Assembly (NCBI RefSeq): GCF_000718325.1
Contig: NZ_JOFV01000002.1
Coordinates: 124,001 to 188,000 of the forward strand
Length of the DNA stretch: 64,000 nt
Direction: 5' to 3'
DNA from: Oerskovia turbata
GTDB lineage: Bacteria > Actinomycetota > Actinomycetes > Actinomycetales > Cellulomonadaceae
Position numbers and translations under genes: made by a program. Positions 39,659-49,356 of the stretch are shown here, piece after piece; within the stretch, counting starts at the first letter, position 1, and each line of letters opens with the position of its first letter. Below the pieces are notes generated by a model that was not told the origin of the DNA, ran no database searches, and was given only the letters and a program-made list of their open reading frames with translations.

Positions 39659-40930
39659 CTACCCGGCAGCCCCGGCGTCCACCCGTCCGACCTCGGCCGC
39701 GAGCGCGGGCGCCAGGTCCCCCGCCGGCCCGACGACGACGTCCGCCAACCCCAACCAGGTCGCCATGAGGCGGAGCTCGGCCGCGAGCGCCGGCGCGGTG
39801 CCCGAGTCGGCGTGCTCCTCGCGGTGCGCCGACATGACGCGGAGCAGCCCGGCGCGACGGTCCGCCTTGAGGTCGACCTTCGCGGTGATGCGGTCGCCCT
39901 GGAGGAACGGCAGCACGTAGTAGCCGTGGACCCGCTTGGCCGCAGGCACGTAGATCTCGATGCGGTAGTAGGTGCCGAAGAGCCGTTCGAGGCGCGTGCG
40001 CTCGAACACGAGGGGGTCGAACGGGCTGAGCAGCGCGCGTCCCTGGGCGCGGCGCGGGAGCACGGCGTCGCGGTGCAGGTACGTGGTCTCGTCCCAGCCG
40101 CGAACCTCGACCGGGCGGAGCACGCCGTCCTCGACGAGCTCGGCCAGCGCACGGCGCGGGGCCGGGCCCTTGAGCCGGAAGTAGTCCTGGAAGCAGCGCA
40201 GCGTCCCGACGCCGTGCGCCCGTGCCCCGATCTCCAGCAGGCGGCGGACCGCGTCCTCGTCGCTCACGGGCGGTGCGGCGAGCACCGCGGGCGGCAGGAC
40301 CCGCTCGGTCAGGTCGTAGCAGCGCTCGAACGCGGCGTTGCGGCGTGCTGCCGTGATCTCGCCCGTGAAGAAGAGGAGCTCGAGGGCCCGCTTGGCCAGC
40401 GACCAGTTCCAGCCCCACTCGGCGGTGCCGCGCGCCTCGCCCATGCCCTGGGCCTCGAGGATCGCGTGGACCTCGCTCGCCGTGACCGGCCCGCGCTCGG
40501 CCACGATCTGCCGGACGTGCTCCACGACGGCCGAGTGCGAGGCCTCGACCCCGCTGATCGACCCCCAGGCCTCGGTGCGGTACGCGCGCTGGCGCCACTC
40601 CAGGAGGCGGTAGGTCTCGGGCGGGACGTAGGACGCGACGTGCGCCCAGTACTCGACGAGCCGGCGCGGCGCGCGTCCGGCCGCCCGCTCGAGCAGCGAC
40701 ACGTCGTAGGGGCCGAGCCGCGAGTACAGCGGGACGAGGTGGGCCCGGGCCAGGACGTTGACCGAGTCGATCTGGAGGAGCCCGAGCCGGTCCACGGTGC
40801 GCTGCACCTGGCGCAGCGTGACCTGCCGGTGCGTGGCGGCGTCGGGCCGTGGGGTGTGCAGGCCCTGCGCGGCGAGGGCGACCCGGCGGGCCTGGGCGAG
40901 CGACATCGACTCGGTCTTCACCCCACTCAT
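39659..40930 (-). CDS. Winged-helix DNA glycosylase of the YcaQ/AlkZ (HTH_42) family
   Basis: This protein of about 423 residues belongs to a family that unhooks interstrand cross-links and other bulky base adducts. The catalytic Q-x-D segment is visible in [16 protein letters not shown], the QxD form of YcaQ rather than the QxQ of some AlkZ enzymes. Winged-helix modules make up most of the rest ([15 protein letters not shown]). The ATG at 40930 is one of three possible starts (40999 and 40906 also). It lies between hpf and secA on the same strand, an insertion into the otherwise conserved order. Confidence 0.85.
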   Translation of the reverse strand: MSGVKTESMSLAQARRVALAAQGLHTPRPDAATHRQVTLRQVQRTVDRLGLLQIDSVNVLARAHLVPLYSRLGPYDVSLLERAAGRAPRRLVEYWAHVASYVPPETYRLLEWRQRAYRTEAWGSISGVEASHSAVVEHVRQIVAERGPVTASEVHAILEAQGMGEARGTAEWGWNWSLAKRALELLFFTGEITAARRNAAFERCYDLTERVLPPAVLAAPPVSDEDAVRRLLEIGARAHGVGTLRCFQDYFRLKGPAPRRALAELVEDGVLRPVEVRGWDETTYLHRDAVLPRRAQGRALLSPFDPLVFERTRLERLFGTYYRIEIYVPAAKRVHGYYVLPFLQGDRITAKVDLKADRRAGLLRVMSAHREEHADSGTAPALAAELRLMATWLGLADVVVGPAGDLAPALAAEVGRVDAGAAG

Positions 40931-41025
40931 CCTGCCGCGCGCCACCGACACCCGCCCGGACGCGCCGACGGGGCGGCGCCGCCTGGTCGGCGACGCCACC
41001 CCGTCGGGTCGGCTGGTGGCGGCGG

Positions 41026-41673
41026 TCAGCTCGCCTCGGGTACGGCCTTGGTGCCGCCGGCGCAGGACGTGTCGAGCGCGATGACCCCGTAGCTCCAGCC
41101 GCGGCGCCGGTAGGCGACCGAGGGGCGGGCGGTCTCGACGTCGACGAAGAGGTAGAAGTCGTGGCCCACCATCTCCATCTCGTAGAGGGCGTCGTCGATC
41201 GTCATGGGCTCTGCGGAGTGGAGCTTCTGACGGATGACGACGGGCGAGTCGCCGAGCTGGGTCTCGATAGCGTCCCCCGGCGCTGCCGGGTGCTCCGGCG
41301 CGGGCTCGGGGTGCTTGTCCTCCGGGATGAACGGTCGGACGTCGACGGGCGGAAGCGGGTTGTTGTTGCGGTGGTTCTTGCGACGGTCGCTGACGCGTCG
41401 CAGCCTCTCCTGGAGCTTGTTCATGGCCAGGTCGAGCGCCCCGAACCGGTCGTCTGCTGCCGCCTCGGCGCGGACGACGGGTCCCTTGGCGCGGACGGTC
41501 AGCTCGACCCTCTCGCGCACCTCGGACAGTCGGGGGTTGTTCTCGTGGGTGACCTCGACGTCGATCCGCTGGGCGGTCGGTGCGAGCTGCTCGAACTTCG
41601 CGAGCTTTTCTTCCACGTGTCGGCGGAAGCGGTCAGCCACTTCCGTGTGCCTGCCGACGACAACGATCTCCAT
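41026..41673 (-). CDS. hpf: Ribosome hibernation-promoting factor, long form
   Basis: This 215-residue protein induces 100S ribosome dimers in stationary phase. The N-terminal S30AE domain (residues 1-105, [32 protein letters not shown]) precedes a Pro/Glu-rich linker and the C-terminal dimerisation domain ([26 protein letters not shown] to [17 protein letters not shown] shown as key segments). The ATG has GGAGGCTCAC upstream. Such genes are usually controlled by stress and growth phase. A palindromic CCCCCGAGGGGG lies about 75 bases before the start. Confidence 0.95.
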   Translation of the reverse strand: MEIVVVGRHTEVADRFRRHVEEKLAKFEQLAPTAQRIDVEVTHENNPRLSEVRERVELTVRAKGPVVRAEAAADDRFGALDLAMNKLQERLRRVSDRRKNHRNNNPLPPVDVRPFIPEDKHPEPAPEHPAAPGDAIETQLGDSPVVIRQKLHSAEPMTIDDALYEMEMVGHDFYLFVDVETARPSVAYRRRGWSYGVIALDTSCAGGTKAVPEAS

Positions 41674-41770
41674 GTGAGCCTCCGCAAAGGGTCTCGGACG
41701 CTCTCGGTGCTTCCAGAGCGTCCCGTGTGGTCCTGGGTCTGGCTCCCCCGAGGGGGATCCGGAGTACCTA

Positions 41771-42676
41771 TCACCTCCCTGCCCGAGGACCTTGCCTCGG
41801 GTCGATCGCTCTGTGGCCGCACGGGTCCCCTACCAACCGTTCCCCGTGACGACTGGTCCCCAGGTTAACCCTCCCGGTAGGTAAAGGCAGCATCTTCGGG
41901 AGATGAACTTCAGGTGGCGAGCCACCTCGCCGTGGAGGGGGTGTCGCGGCGAGCACGACCGCACCGAGGACCCGGGCTCCGGCGTCCTCCAGGACCCGCT
42001 CGCACGCCGCGAGCGTGGCCCCGGTGGTGAGCACGTCGTCCACCAGGAGGCAGACGGTGCCAGGTCGCAGGAGGCCCTGGCGCCCCGCGCGGCGCGCGGT
42101 CCGCACTCCCCGCAGGCGCGCGCCGCGGCTCCTCGACCCCAGTCCGACCTGGTCCCGTCCCCGCCGCCCTCGCTGCGCCAGGACGGGCGCCGCGAGCGCG
42201 GGGACCCCGGCGTCCACGAGGGCGCGGGCGAGGGCTGCGGCGAGCCCCCGGACCGGTTCGGAGCCCCGGGTCCGGCGCGCCGCGCCGGACGACGGTGCGG
42301 GCACGACCAGGATGCGCGTCGGGGTGCGCGCCCACGGGCCGTCCACCTGCCCGACGGCGTCGCGCACCCAGGGTGCGACGGCGCGCCCCGCGCGGTACGC
42401 GGCCCCCTGCACGACCGTCGAGAGGTCGTGGCGTCCCCTGTCCTTCCACGCCACGACGATGCCCCGGAGCGGGCCGGCGTACGACGCGAGCGCCCACACC
42501 GGCAGCGGCGGGGTCCCGTCCATCCGGTCGAGCCGTGGGGCGTCGGCCTCGCGGCGGGTCGGGGCGCGGTCCAGGACCTGCGCGCACGCCGCGCAGAGCG
42601 TGACGTCCTGCGCACCGCAGCCGGGGCACTCGACCGGGACGAGCAGACGTGCGAGGGTGCGTCCCCACCTGCTCAC
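41771..42676 (-). CDS. comF: ComF family phosphoribosyltransferase-like protein
   Basis: This protein of about 301 residues has an N-terminal zinc ribbon (CPGCGAQDVTLCAAC, about residues 15-29) and a phosphoribosyltransferase fold with the PRPP loop VCLLVDDVLTTGATL (about 210-224). ComF proteins are linked to DNA uptake in competent bacteria and to unknown roles elsewhere. The GTG at 42676 is preferred since upstream residues extend into lpqB coding sequence. A basic C-terminal tail of about 40 residues is unusual. It sits between lpqB and hpf, as in mycobacteria, with no other competence genes here. Confidence 0.85.
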   Translation of the reverse strand: MSRWGRTLARLLVPVECPGCGAQDVTLCAACAQVLDRAPTRREADAPRLDRMDGTPPLPVWALASYAGPLRGIVVAWKDRGRHDLSTVVQGAAYRAGRAVAPWVRDAVGQVDGPWARTPTRILVVPAPSSGAARRTRGSEPVRGLAAALARALVDAGVPALAAPVLAQRGRRGRDQVGLGSRSRGARLRGVRTARRAGRQGLLRPGTVCLLVDDVLTTGATLAACERVLEDAGARVLGAVVLAATPPPRRGGSPPEVHLPKMLPLPTGRVNLGTSRHGERLVGDPCGHRAIDPRQGPRAGR

Positions 42677-42857
42677 GGCCGCGAAGGATCCGGGGAGGCG
42701 GGCGGGCTCGGGCGGCTGGGGGCGGTGGCGCACGGCTGCATCCTGCAGGACGTCCGGTCGGTACCCTCGTCGTCGGGCACGCACCTGTGGGCGAGGGCGC
42801 CGTGCGGCGGCCTGTGCACGGCCTCCCACGCCCTCGCGCGGCGGGCCCGACCCGACC

Positions 42858-44588
42858 TCAGCCCGGGAACGCCGGCAGCGCGACGTCCTCGATCCGCTTC
42901 TCCCAGACGGCACCCGACCGGCTGCGCCCGAACAGCGTCCCGTCCTGGGTGAGGACCTGGACCGTCCGGTCGCCGTCCCCCGCGCTGATCGCCGTCGCCC
43001 CCGCCACCGGGGAGAGCCTCGTGGTCTCACCGCCGACCAGGACGAGATGGACCCCGGGTGCCGCCTCCATGTCGTCGGTGCCCAGCACCGCGAGCGTCGT
43101 CTCGTCGGCCCAGACGACCTGCGAGGCCGAGGTGAGGGGAGCCCCGACCCGGAACGGCTCCGAGAGCCCCGTCGGGACGTCCTTCTCGTCGCGCACGATC
43201 CCGGCGACCTCCACCCGGGTACCGACGCCGTCCGAGCTGACCACCGCGATCCGTGCCCCGTCGTGCGCGACACGGATCGACTGCACGGTGCGCCCGTCCA
43301 ACCAGGGCGCCGCGACCGTGACGGGCTCGGCCGCCTCCGCGAGGTCCGCCCGGACGACCTGCAAGGTGCCCGACTGCACCCGGGGGCCGGACCACACCCC
43401 GCCGAACCGGTCGATGCTCGGAGCCAGGAGATCCTCCCCGGTCAGCAGCGGGACCTCCGGCAGGTTCTTGGTCGCGAGCCGGACGAGCCCGTCCGTGCCG
43501 TCGCGGACCACGAGCGGGCGCGCGTTGCTGCCCTGCGCCAGGGCGGTCGCGTTGGTCCCGGCGAGCGAGACCGCCGGGGACAACGAGCTCGCCTCGTCCC
43601 CGCCGCCGTCGAGCACCTTGACCTCACCCTGCGCAGCGACGACCTCGTTCCCCGCCGCCACGACCTTGGTCGGCACCGTCCCGCCCGTGGGGGTGCTCAG
43701 CAGGTCCTCCCCGCGATAGAGGTTCACGGTGAGCGGCAACGCGTCGAAGAGCGTCGCCTCGAGCTGGGCCTTGAGGAGCGCACGGTCCTCGGGCGGCGCG
43801 AGCGAGATCGTGTCCGTCAACCGGACCTCCGAGACGCCGCCCTCGCTGGGCACCGCGTCGATGCTCAGACGCGTCCCCTCGGGGACCACGGGCGCCGTCG
43901 CGCCCCTCAACCACTCGACCGGCCCGATCAGGACCTCCGACACGGCGCTCGTCTGCCACCCCCTGTTGGGGAACCATCGGTCGTCGGGGACGAGCACCTC
44001 ACGATCGGCCGACGGGAAGTACAGGCGGGTCTGCCGGAAGGCCGCCTGGAAGCTGCTCTCGGAGAGCAGCAGCCCGTCCTCGGCCGTCTCGATCCGCCAC
44101 TGCCCGTCACCCTGGCGGACCAGCCCGAACGACACCGGCACAGCCCCCTCCCCGCCGGGCACGTCCTCGGTGTAGACGCCACGCTTGTTCAGGGCCCCGA
44201 CGACCGTCGCGCTGCCCGTCACCGTCACCTTCCCCGTCTTCACGGCCTCCTCGTCCACCGTCAGGTCGAGGTCGCCGTCGAAGACCAGGACCTGGGAGTC
44301 CCAGCTCCAGGCGTCGGCATCCGTGAGGAACTCCTGCGCGACGTCGAAGTCACCGGCCGGGCCGGCCGCCTGCGCCGTCAGGAAGCCCGACACGATCCGC
44401 ACCGGGTCGTCACCCGCGACCGGGCCCCGCGCCCGCAGCCCCGGCGCGTTGAACCCCTGCACCACGTCGCTGCCGCGGATCACCGGGCCCGAGGTGGGGA
44501 TCGACGCACAGCCGGACAGCACGAGGGCCACCGCGACGAGCACACCTCCCAGGGCCTTCACGGGTCTGCCAGGTCGTCGGGCGGTCAT
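42858..44588 (-). CDS. lpqB: Lipoprotein LpqB
   Basis: This 576-residue lipoprotein acts with the MtrAB two-component system at the cell surface. The signal peptide ends in the lipobox LVLSGCAS (Cys at about residue 27). A GerMN-type domain and a C-terminal beta-propeller-like region follow (VQSIRVAHDGARIAVVSSDG, ETTLAVLGTDD, DGTLFGRSRSG). The ATG at 44588 overlaps the mtrB stop by four bases, so the three genes are co-translated. The gene is known from mycobacteria to affect MtrA phosphorylation. Confidence 0.94.
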   Translation of the reverse strand: MTARRPGRPVKALGGVLVAVALVLSGCASIPTSGPVIRGSDVVQGFNAPGLRARGPVAGDDPVRIVSGFLTAQAAGPAGDFDVAQEFLTDADAWSWDSQVLVFDGDLDLTVDEEAVKTGKVTVTGSATVVGALNKRGVYTEDVPGGEGAVPVSFGLVRQGDGQWRIETAEDGLLLSESSFQAAFRQTRLYFPSADREVLVPDDRWFPNRGWQTSAVSEVLIGPVEWLRGATAPVVPEGTRLSIDAVPSEGGVSEVRLTDTISLAPPEDRALLKAQLEATLFDALPLTVNLYRGEDLLSTPTGGTVPTKVVAAGNEVVAAQGEVKVLDGGGDEASSLSPAVSLAGTNATALAQGSNARPLVVRDGTDGLVRLATKNLPEVPLLTGEDLLAPSIDRFGGVWSGPRVQSGTLQVVRADLAEAAEPVTVAAPWLDGRTVQSIRVAHDGARIAVVSSDGVGTRVEVAGIVRDEKDVPTGLSEPFRVGAPLTSASQVVWADETTLAVLGTDDMEAAPGVHLVLVGGETTRLSPVAGATAISAGDGDRTVQVLTQDGTLFGRSRSGAVWEKRIEDVALPAFPG

Positions 44589-46384
44589 CGTGCCTGCTCC
44601 TCGTCGACGGACGTGCCGGGTCGTTCGGTGACGCCCACCTGGCGGACGAACGTGAGGTTCTCGTCGGGCAGCACCGGCAGGGCCGAGGGGCTCGTGGTCC
44701 CCTCCGTCGGGTCCTCGACCCGTTCGATCTGCCCCGTCGGCGGACGCAGACCGCGTCCTGGGGTCGGGTCCTCCGGCACCAGGGCGATCGGCGACGCCTC
44801 GAGCCGGATCCCGGCACGCAACGGGAGCGTGAGCCGGAACGCGGCCCCTCGTCCTGGGCGCCCCCACACCTCGAGCCACCCGCCGTGCAGGTGCGCGTCC
44901 TCGAGCGAGATCGCGAGACCGAGACCCGTCCCCCCGGTCGTTCGCGCGCGCGCCGGGTCGGCCCGCCAGAAGCGGTCGAACACGTGCAGCGCCTCCTCCT
45001 GGGTCATCCCCACCCCGTGGTCGCGGACCACCACCGCGACCGCGTAGCGGTCGTGGGCGACCGTGATCTCGACCGGCTTCTCCTCGGCGTGCTCGATCGC
45101 GTTGACCACGAGGTTGCGCACGATCCGCTCGACCCGACGAGGGTCCACGTCCGCGGTCACCGCCTCGTCCGGGAGGTGCACCGACATCCACACGCCCTTG
45201 CGCTCCGCGAGCGGCGCCGCGAGCTCGACGGCCGCGTTGACCACGTCCCGCACGTCGCGGCGCTCGGCGTCGAGCTGTGCAGCCCCCGCGTCGAACCGGC
45301 TGATCTCCAGCAGGTCCGCCAGGAGGTCCTCGAACCGGTCGAGCTGGGTCGCCAGGAGCTCGGCCGACCGCTTGGACGCCGGGTCGAAGTCGTCGCGCGA
45401 GGCGTGCAGGACCTCGCCCGCCATCCGGATCGTCGTGAGCGGCGTGCGCAGCTCGTGCGACACGTCAGACACGAAGCGGCGCTGCAGGAGCGAGAGCTCC
45501 TCCATCCGACCGATCTGGAGCTGCAGGCTCTCCGCCATCTCGTTGAACGAGCGGGCCAGCGTCGCGAGCTCGTCGTGCCCCTTGACGGGCAACCGTTCGT
45601 TGAGGTGCCCGTCGGCGAGCCGCTCCGCGACCCCTGCGGCGTTGCGGACCGGCTGGACGGCCTGGCGCGTCACGACCCAGGTGATGAGCCCCAGGATTCC
45701 CACGACGAACGCCGCACCCACGAGCAGCGTCCGTTGCAGGAACGAGAGGGTCTCCTGCTCGGGTGCGAGCGAGTACAGGAAGTACAGCTCGTAGACCCCG
45801 ACGGTCGGCACCTGGACCTTCGACCCCACGAGCACCCCGGGATCCACGGGCGAGGCCGGGTCGGACGGGTCGCGCGGGATCGCGACCGACTGGAGCTCGC
45901 GACCGTCGCTCTCCAGGACCGCGTCGCGCAGCTCGCCCGAGACGAGGCTCGCGAGCTGGTTGTCGGTGCTCACGTCGTTGAGGCGCGACGGCGCCCCCTC
46001 GGGCCGCATGAGGAAGATCTTGCGGTCGGGGCTGCCGCTCGTGCGCAGGGTGTTGTGCACGTCGAGCAGGAGCGTCTGGATCTCCGAGTCCTTGGTCTTG
46101 GACACCGAGGCCGTGAACAGGCTCTGGGCCTGCTGGATCGAGTTGGCGCTCTCGACGTTGATCTGCTCGAGCCGCTGGTCGAACAACCCGTCCCGCATCG
46201 CGCTCGACAGGTACGCCCCGAGCGCCGCGACCGTGATGACCCCGACGACGAGCGCGGTCCCGACCACGCGCAGCTGCATCGACGACCGGGCCCGCCAGGT
46301 GAGACGGCCGACCACGGCGCGCACACGCCGTCGGGCACGACGGAACGACCGCCCCACCCGCGCGCGCAGCGACGGAGCGCTCAC
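44585..46384 (-). CDS. mtrB: Sensor histidine kinase MtrB
   Basis: This 599-residue kinase senses cell-wall or envelope conditions and phosphorylates MtrA. Two membrane segments (about residues 37-60 and 220-240) enclose an extracellular domain of about 160 residues. A HAMP domain, the phospho-accepting His in SDVSHELRTP (about residue 310) and the ATPase domain (NLVVNAIEH, DHGVGMTQEE, GGTGLGLAIS) follow. The GTG at 46384 overlaps the mtrA stop. A C-terminal tail of about 85 residues is longer than usual and rich in Pro, Glu and Thr. Confidence 0.95.
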   Translation of the reverse strand: MSAPSLRARVGRSFRRARRRVRAVVGRLTWRARSSMQLRVVGTALVVGVITVAALGAYLSSAMRDGLFDQRLEQINVESANSIQQAQSLFTASVSKTKDSEIQTLLLDVHNTLRTSGSPDRKIFLMRPEGAPSRLNDVSTDNQLASLVSGELRDAVLESDGRELQSVAIPRDPSDPASPVDPGVLVGSKVQVPTVGVYELYFLYSLAPEQETLSFLQRTLLVGAAFVVGILGLITWVVTRQAVQPVRNAAGVAERLADGHLNERLPVKGHDELATLARSFNEMAESLQLQIGRMEELSLLQRRFVSDVSHELRTPLTTIRMAGEVLHASRDDFDPASKRSAELLATQLDRFEDLLADLLEISRFDAGAAQLDAERRDVRDVVNAAVELAAPLAERKGVWMSVHLPDEAVTADVDPRRVERIVRNLVVNAIEHAEEKPVEITVAHDRYAVAVVVRDHGVGMTQEEALHVFDRFWRADPARARTTGGTGLGLAISLEDAHLHGGWLEVWGRPGRGAAFRLTLPLRAGIRLEASPIALVPEDPTPGRGLRPPTGQIERVEDPTEGTTSPSALPVLPDENLTFVRQVGVTERPGTSVDEEQAR

Positions 46385-47064
46385 CCGCGCGCCGCGCCCG
46401 CCTTGTACCCGACGCCGCGCACGGTCAGGACGATCTCCGGGTTCTCCGGGTCGTGCTCGACCTTCGACCGCAGACGCTGCACGTGGACGTTGACCAGGCG
46501 CGTGTCCGCCGCGTGGCGGTAGCCCCAGACCTTCTCGAGGAGGACCTCGCGCGTGAAGACCTGCCAGGGCTTGCGGGCCAGCGCGACCAGGAGGTCGAAC
46601 TCGAGGGGCGTGAGCGCGATGGGACGGCCGTCGCGCGTGACCCGGTGCCCGGTCACGTCGATCTCGACGTCGCCGATCGCGAGGTGCTCGGGGGCGGGCT
46701 CGTCCGAGCGGCGCAGGCGCGCGCGGATCCTCGCGACGAGCTCCTTGGGCTTGAACGGCTTCGAGATGTAGTCGTCCGCGCCGGACTCCAGGCCGAGCAC
46801 GACGTCGACCGTGTCGCTCTTGGCCGTCAGCATGATGATGGGCACCCCCGACTCCGCACGGATCAGGCGGCACACCTCGGTGCCGTCCTTGCCGGGCAGC
46901 ATGAGGTCCAGCAGGACGAGGTCCGGCTGGGTGCTGCGGAACGTCGCCAGGGCGAGGTCCCCGTCCGCACAGAACACCGGGTCGAACCCCTCGGACCGCA
47001 GCACGATGCCGATCATCTCGGCGAGAGCGGTGTCGTCGTCGACCACAAGCACACGTACCTTCAT
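46381..47064 (-). CDS. mtrA: Response regulator MtrA
   Basis: This 227-residue OmpR-type regulator controls cell division, peptidoglycan turnover and replication genes in actinobacteria. The receiver domain has VLVVDDDT (residues 5-12), the phosphoacceptor Asp in LVLLDLMLPG (about residue 53) and YISKPFKPKE. The winged-helix DNA-binding domain has LTPLEFDLLVALA, VNVHVQRLRSKV and VRGVGYKAG. The start ATG at 47064 is chosen because the protein then matches MtrA in length. It is the first gene of the operon, divergent from the membrane protein at 47282. Confidence 0.96.
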   Translation of the reverse strand: MKVRVLVVDDDTALAEMIGIVLRSEGFDPVFCADGDLALATFRSTQPDLVLLDLMLPGKDGTEVCRLIRAESGVPIIMLTAKSDTVDVVLGLESGADDYISKPFKPKELVARIRARLRRSDEPAPEHLAIGDVEIDVTGHRVTRDGRPIALTPLEFDLLVALARKPWQVFTREVLLEKVWGYRHAADTRLVNVHVQRLRSKVEHDPENPEIVLTVRGVGYKAGAARG

Positions 47065-47281
47065 GGCCCCAGTTTGCCATCGACCGCGGGGGTGTCGGTC
47101 CGACCCACCGTGGGGCGGCCGGTGTTCACCCGAGGGGCCCGGCAGCCGCGCCGGCCCGTCCCCCGTACTAGGGTGGTCCGCTACCGGGCCGGACGCCGTC
47201 GTGGCGTCCTGCACGGCCTCACCAGGACGAGCCCTCGGGCCCGACAGAACCGAGCAGAACCGAGCGGGGACAGCAGAGCAG

Positions 47282-48604
47282 ATGACGACGCCCGACGACG
47301 CCGGCACGCCAGCACCGGACGACACCCCGCGGTACGGCCAGCGCGCACCGCAGCCACCGGCGGGCCCGACGCCGCCCGGCGGCGCGACCCCCGCGCAGCC
47401 CGGCCGGTACGGCCCCCCGCCGCAGCCCGGCCAGCCCGCACCGACCCCGCCCACGTCGAACGCGTGGGGGCAGCCGCAGCACGGGCAGCCGAGCCAGCCC
47501 TCCGGCGAACCCGGCCAGCCCGGGCAGTACGGCCAGCCGGGCCAGTACGGTGCGCCGCAGTACGGGCAGTACGGGCAGCCCGGGCAGTACGGCACCCCGC
47601 AGTACAGCGGGCCCCAGCAGCCCGGCTACGGCCCGCCGTCCTTCGCGGGCAAGCCCTACGCGCCCCCCGCGAACAAGCCGGGGATCATCCCCCTGCGCCC
47701 GCTGAGCCTGGGCGAGGTGTTCGACGGCGCGTTCGGCGCGATCCGCGCCAACCCCAAGGTGATGCTCGGGATGAGCGCGACCGTGATCGCGGTCGCGACG
47801 GTCCTCGGGCTGGTCCTGGGCGTGCTGGTCAGCGGGATCTTCGCGCCCCAGATCGCCCAGATCGAGACCGAGCTCGGAGCCGACGCCACCGGCATCACGG
47901 AGATGTTCCCCCTGTTCGGGGCCTCGCTGGCGTCCTCGCTCGTGCTGAGCCTGGCCCTGCCCGTCGTCAACGGCATCCTCATCACGTCGGTGGGGCAGTC
48001 CGTGATCGGTCGCAAGGCGACCGCCGGGGAGGTCTGGGCGCAGGCCAGGTCGAGGGTGTGGCAGCTGCTGGGCTTCTCGATCCTGTGGTCGCTGGTGATC
48101 GGGATCGTCTGGTTCGGCTACCTCCTCCTGACCGTCCTCGCGTTCACCGCGGACGTCGGCCTGGGTGTCGCCGTCGCGCTCCTCGGCCTGCTCGCCGTCC
48201 TGGTCTTCATGGCCTGGTTCGGTGTCCGCACGCTGCTGGTCCCCCCGGCCATGGTCCTCGAGGGCCAGGGGTTCACCGCCGGGGTCAGGCGTGGCTGGAC
48301 GGTCTCGCGCGGGTCCTTCTGGCGCCTGCTCGGGATCTACCTGCTGGCCTACGTCGCGGTCTCGGTCATCACGTCGCTCGTGGCGCAGCCGTTCGGGCTG
48401 GTCGGAGGCATGCTCTCGGTCTGGAGCATGTTCGCCATGTACGTGCTCGTGGCCGTGGGGTCGGTCGTCACCGGCGTCGTCAGCGCGGTGTTCCTCGCGG
48501 GCGTCGTGTCCCTGCTGTACATCGACGTGCGCATGCGTCGTGAAGGACTGGACGTCGAGCTCACGGCCGCGGCCGAAGAGCGCACGGGCCACGGCACGGC
48601 GTGA
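47282..48604 (+). CDS. Multi-pass membrane protein with Pro/Gln/Tyr-rich N-terminus
   Basis: This 440-residue protein has about 130 N-terminal residues of low-complexity Pro, Gly, Gln and Tyr repeats (QPGQYGQPGQYG), then about six hydrophobic segments. The opening of the membrane part (LRPLSLGEVFDGAFGAIRAN) is shared with proteins annotated as glycerophosphodiester phosphodiesterase membrane domains, such as mycobacterial Rv3689. No catalytic domain is present. The stop overlaps the next gene by four bases (GTGA). The position and order match the Rv3689-Rv3695 module. Confidence 0.8.
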   Translation: MTTPDDAGTPAPDDTPRYGQRAPQPPAGPTPPGGATPAQPGRYGPPPQPGQPAPTPPTSNAWGQPQHGQPSQPSGEPGQPGQYGQPGQYGAPQYGQYGQPGQYGTPQYSGPQQPGYGPPSFAGKPYAPPANKPGIIPLRPLSLGEVFDGAFGAIRANPKVMLGMSATVIAVATVLGLVLGVLVSGIFAPQIAQIETELGADATGITEMFPLFGASLASSLVLSLALPVVNGILITSVGQSVIGRKATAGEVWAQARSRVWQLLGFSILWSLVIGIVWFGYLLLTVLAFTADVGLGVAVALLGLLAVLVFMAWFGVRTLLVPPAMVLEGQGFTAGVRRGWTVSRGSFWRLLGIYLLAYVAVSVITSLVAQPFGLVGGMLSVWSMFAMYVLVAVGSVVTGVVSAVFLAGVVSLLYIDVRMRREGLDVELTAAAEERTGHGTA

Positions 48605-49356
48605 CCGTGACGTCCACCGGGTCGCTCGCCGCCTGGCAGGGGGCCGGCTCGGCGCACCTCGGCCTGCCTCAGGGCGTCCGGTGGGACGTCCCGGTCACCC
48701 CCGACGCCGACACCGCACGGACGTGGTTGAAGGAAGAGCTCCTCGACCCCGTGTACGTGGACCAGCCCTCGCTCCTGATGCGGTTCCTCGACTGGTTGAC
48801 CGGTCTCTTCAGCGACGTCCGCGTCCTCGACGTGAACCCCGTCGTGGCCTCGCTCGTGATCGTCGGGCTGGTCCTCGTCGTGGCGGCCATCGCCTACGTG
48901 GTCGCGGGCCCGGTCCGCCTGTCCCGCACGTCCCGCTCGTCGGTCGCGGTGTTCGACGACGACGAGCGCTCGGCCACCGAGCTCCGGGCCGCGGCCGACG
49001 CCGCCGCCTCGGCAGAGGACTGGCCGACCGCCGTCGTCGAGCGCTACCGCGCCGTCGTGCGCTCGCTCGAGGAGCGCGTGGTCCTGGACCCGCGCCCCGG
49101 CCGCACGGCCCACGAGGCCGCGGACGAGGCCGCCCTGCGACTGCCCACCCTCACCGACCGGCTCACGACCGGCGCACGCCTGTTCGACGACGTCCGGTAC
49201 GGCAAGGTGGCGGTCGGCCCCGCGGCCGACCAGACGCTGCGTGAGCTCGACGCCGCGGCCCTCGCCACGACGCCGACGCCTCCCGCTCACCTGCTCGGCG
49301 GTCAGGAGCCCGGCTCCCCCGCCCTGGCACCCACCCCCTCCGGAGGCACCCGGTGA
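48601..49356 (+). CDS. DUF4129 domain protein
   Basis: This 251-residue membrane-anchored protein has one clear transmembrane helix (VVASLVIVGLVLVVAAIAYV, about residues 81-100) and a cytoplasmic DUF4129 domain beginning ELRAAADAAASAEDWPTAVV, with RYRAVVRSLEERVVLDPRPGRT later. The GTG start overlaps the previous gene and its stop overlaps the DUF4350 gene. DUF4129 domains are found with transglutaminase and MoxR/DUF58 genes. The role is unknown but probably envelope-related. Confidence 0.85.
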   Translation: MTVTSTGSLAAWQGAGSAHLGLPQGVRWDVPVTPDADTARTWLKEELLDPVYVDQPSLLMRFLDWLTGLFSDVRVLDVNPVVASLVIVGLVLVVAAIAYVVAGPVRLSRTSRSSVAVFDDDERSATELRAAADAAASAEDWPTAVVERYRAVVRSLEERVVLDPRPGRTAHEAADEAALRLPTLTDRLTTGARLFDDVRYGKVAVGPAADQTLRELDAAALATTPTPPAHLLGGQEPGSPALAPTPSGGTR